This document shows positions 62,109-64,000 of a DNA stretch of 64,000 nucleotides, one piece after another; the stretch's first letter is position 1; each line of letters begins with the position of its first letter. The position numbers and the translations under genes were made by a program. Source of the DNA: Bryobacterales bacterium (lineage in GTDB: Bacteria; Acidobacteriota; Terriglobia; Bryobacterales; Bryobacteraceae); NCBI GenBank assembly GCA_016716385.1, contig JADJWL010000025.1, forward strand, positions 124,001-188,000. Reading direction: 5' to 3'. The notes beneath the pieces were generated by a model. That model ran no database searches. It saw only the letters and a list, made by a program, of their open reading frames with translations, and was not told the DNA's origin.

Positions 62109-63025
62109 TCACTCGTCGCGGCCAACCATCGACCGCCAGTCGAGCGCGTTCAGGAACGCCGGCAGTTCGCGCCAGTTGGGACGCACCTTGATGTGCAGGT
62201 TTAGGTAGACGCGCCTTCCAAAGATCGCTTCCATCTCTTCGCGAGCCTGCGTACCGATCTTCTTCAGCCTCTGCCCGCGCGCGCCAATGAGGATGCCCTT
62301 CTGGCCGTCCGTTCCACGTAGACGGTGGCCGTGATGCGCGTGAGGCGCTCGTCCTCTTCCCAGTGGTCCACCAGGACCACCACCGAGTGCGGCACTTCCT
62401 CGTGCGTCTCGCGGATGATCTTCTCCCGCACCAGTTCGCACGCCAGGAACCGCTCCGGCTGGTCCGTGACGTGATCCGGCGGATAGTAGGGGGGGCCCTC
62501 CGGCATCCGTGACACAATCGCCGCGCGCACCTCGTCAAGCCCTGCGCCCCGATCGGCGGAAATGGGCAGGTACTCGGCGAATTCGAAGGACTGCCGGTAG
62601 CGGTCGAGCAGCGGCAGCAGCGAGGCCTGGTCCTTCACCAGATCGCGCTTGTTCAGCAGCAGCAGCGTGGGCGTGCTCGCCTGCCGCAGCAGGTCAATCG
62701 CGTGCTCGTCGGCCGGCGTGAACGGCAGTGTCGCATCGGCGACGAACAGTAGCAGGTCGCGCTGATCGAGCGCGGCGCGCACCGCGTCCATCATGCGCCG
62801 GTTCATCGACGACTTTGGCGCGTGGATCCCCGGCGTGTCGAGAAACACCACCTGCGCGCCGGGCCAGTGCGCCACCCCTTGAATCGTGGCGCGCGTGGTC
62901 TGCGGCTTATCCGCGACGATGGCCACCTTCTGGCCGACCAGCGCGTTCAACAGAGTCGATTTGCCCGCGTTCGGACGCCCCAGAATCGAGACGAATCCGG
63001 AACGGAATCCCTGCGTTTCACTCAT
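62109..63025 (-). pseudogene. era: GTPase Era, reading frame broken by a one-base deletion
   Basis: From ATG 63025 the chain shows all GTPase motifs: GRPNAGKSTLLNAL, TTRATIQG, DTPG, LNKRD and ISADRG. At about 62309-62310 the frame shifts: VERT continues out of frame, while the expected VER-DGQKGILIGARGQRLKKIG and the rest of the KH domain (to 62109) follow in another frame. Restoring one G in the CGGAC run (to CGGGAC) would give an unbroken Era of about 305 residues, the normal length. Era is essential for 16S rRNA processing in most bacteria, so a sequencing or assembly error is likeliest. The start overlaps the upstream CBS gene by eight bases. Confidence 0.85.
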
Positions 63026-64000
63026 GCGCCACCGCCTCGGACTTGCGCACGCGCACCTTTTCGACGCGCATGCCATTGGACGCCAGCACCTCGATGCGCA
63101 GTCCCTCCCGTTCGACGCTCTCGCCCGCCGCGGGCACGTGTCCCAACCATTCCGTCACCAACCCCCCGATCGTCGTCGACTCCAGTTCTTCTTCCGGCCG
63201 GAAGTCGAACAGATCGTGCAGCCGCGCCAGGTCGAAGCTGCCGGAGACGACGATGGCGCCTTCTTCCTCTGTGATGTCCGAAGCCGGCTCGTGCTCGTCG
63301 AAAATCTCGCCGACGATCACCTCCACCAGGTCCTCCATGGTCGCGAGTCCCGCCGTGTTGCCGTATTCGTCGACCACGATGACCATGTGCGCGTTCTCCC
63401 GCTGCATTTCGCGCATCAGTGCGTTGACCAGCTTCGTCTCCGGAACAAACCGGATGGGCCGCATGATTTCGCGCACGTGCCGGACCCCCCGCGCTCCGGG
63501 GTCGAGTTCGAACATATCGCGGGCATGCACGAACCCGATGATATCGTCGATCGATTCGCCGTACACCGGGATGCGCGAGTACTGTTCGTTGACGACCAAC
63601 TGGCGCAGCTCCTCGAGCGTCGCATCGCCTTGGCTCGCGACGATGTTCGGCCGCGGCGTCATGACCTCGCGCACAGTCTTGTCGCCGAACTCCATCACCG
63701 ACTGGATCAGGCGCCGGTCGTGCTCCTCAATCAGCCCCTCTTCGGCGCCCGCCTCGATCAGCGCCTCGATGTTCTCGGCTGGGGTCGGGGCCTCGTCGTC
63801 GTGCCCGTTGCCGTTGACCGATTCCATCAGCGATTGGACAAACTCCAACGGCACGACGATCGGGCGCGTCAGGACCGCCGTTGCGTGCCACAGCGGCGCC
63901 ACGGCCGGCATCCAGCGTCCTTCGGTGCGGCGGTAGAGCAACTGGGGCACAAGGTAGGAAACCGCAACCATCGCGAACCAGGCCAGGAGCGAAATCTCGA
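63018..64000 (-). CDS. CorC/HlyC-type CBS-domain transporter-associated protein, 5' end outside the window
   Basis: The frame is open at 64000, and codons upstream of ATG 63971 continue a hydrophobic helix (ISLLAWFAMVAVSYLVPQLL), so the N-terminal membrane domain (DUF21/CNNM) lies beyond the window. Visible here: two CBS domains (VREVMTPRPNIVASQGDATLEELRQLV and HVREIMRPIRFVPETKLVNALM) and a CorC-HlyC C-terminal domain (ATMEDLVEVIVGEIFDEHE, VVSGSFDLARLHDLF). Such proteins are linked to magnesium/cobalt homeostasis. era follows with an eight-base overlap. Confidence 0.88.
   Translation of the reverse strand, partial: EISLLAWFAMVAVSYLVPQLLYRRTEGRWMPAVAPLWHATAVLTRPIVVPLEFVQSLMESVNGNGHDDEAPTPAENIEALIEAGAEEGLIEEHDRRLIQSVMEFGDKTVREVMTPRPNIVASQGDATLEELRQLVVNEQYSRIPVYGESIDDIIGFVHARDMFELDPGARGVRHVREIMRPIRFVPETKLVNALMREMQRENAHMVIVVDEYGNTAGLATMEDLVEVIVGEIFDEHEPASDITEEEGAIVVSGSFDLARLHDLFDFRPEEELESTTIGGLVTEWLGHVPAAGESVEREGLRIEVLASNGMRVEKVRVRKSEAVAHE

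Noticed and set aside
62050..62538. 162-residue open frame on the minus strand over the era 3' end
   Set aside because: It is a third frame over the GTPase/KH junction with Arg, Ser and Thr rich sequence; the two Era frames explain the region.

Overview
The window is about 64 kb of GC-rich bacterial chromosome, densely packed with about 69 genes and no gene-free stretch longer than 300 bases. I see no rRNA, tRNA, CRISPR array, transposase or phage gene. The gene content points to an Acidobacteriota genome, probably of the Solibacter/Bryobacter type (inference from families, not from a marker tree). The signs are two VWFA-related proteins of the acidobacterial kind, a 1066-residue Oar-like TonB-dependent receptor with an N-terminal carboxypeptidase-regulatory domain, many Tat- or Sec-exported enzymes (sulfatase, amidohydrolase, AGE-fold protein, Gfo/Idh oxidoreductase, BNR protein) and frequent GTG/TTG starts.

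Layout. 1-3483: end of a receiver-domain protein, DUF1697, DinB, a CBM9-like secreted protein and an Rsm22-type rRNA methyltransferase. 3456-6711 (minus): sulfatase with its formylglycine-generating enzyme, and an amidohydrolase. 6759-12725 (plus): small membrane protein, rhomboid protease, VWFA protein, receiver protein, GH3 glycosidase, UPF0173 hydrolase and an exported hydrolase-like protein with an EF-hand loop. 12714-18831 (minus): a tightly overlapping six-gene operon, the most unusual part of the window. It holds a membrane-anchored H-protein-like subunit without the lipoyl lysine, a four-cluster ferredoxin, a NrfD/HybB quinone-site protein, a histidine kinase with two c-type-heme-like motifs, a sigma54-dependent response regulator and an archaemetzincin protease. 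19065-27510: aminotransferase, MoxR ATPase, nitrilase-family hydrolase, citrate synthase, AGE-family protein and exported hypotheticals.

27515-30954 (minus): AhpC/AhpD peroxide defence of mycobacterial type with a strong hairpin between the genes, an RraA-like protein, two small membrane proteins and a nucleoside hydrolase. 31031-35573 (plus): small conserved protein, Tex, an orphan RND adaptor and a second VWFA protein. 35570-44606 (minus): two hypotheticals and a complete TetR-TolC-HlyD-ABC-ABC-permease-permease efflux operon with a clear promoter. 44672-53136: NIPSNAP lipoprotein, BNR protein, Gfo/Idh oxidoreductase, M20 peptidase and the Oar-like receptor, a likely exported-polymer or glycan utilisation block. 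53126-56559 (minus): methyltransferase, Smr, DUF465, RimI-like and LysS. 56811-62042 (plus): an isc operon iscR-iscS-iscU-iscA-hscB-hscA-iscX with no fdx and a zinc-type HscB. 62109-64000 (minus): Era, interrupted by a one-base frameshift, and a CorC-type CBS protein running off the window.

How the parts may work together: the isc operon would supply Fe-S clusters for the ferredoxin, the Rsm22 methyltransferase and IscR itself. The 12714-18831 operon looks like a membrane redox module wired to its own redox or gas sensor and to a sigma54 activator; its electron donor, acceptor and target promoters are not visible here.
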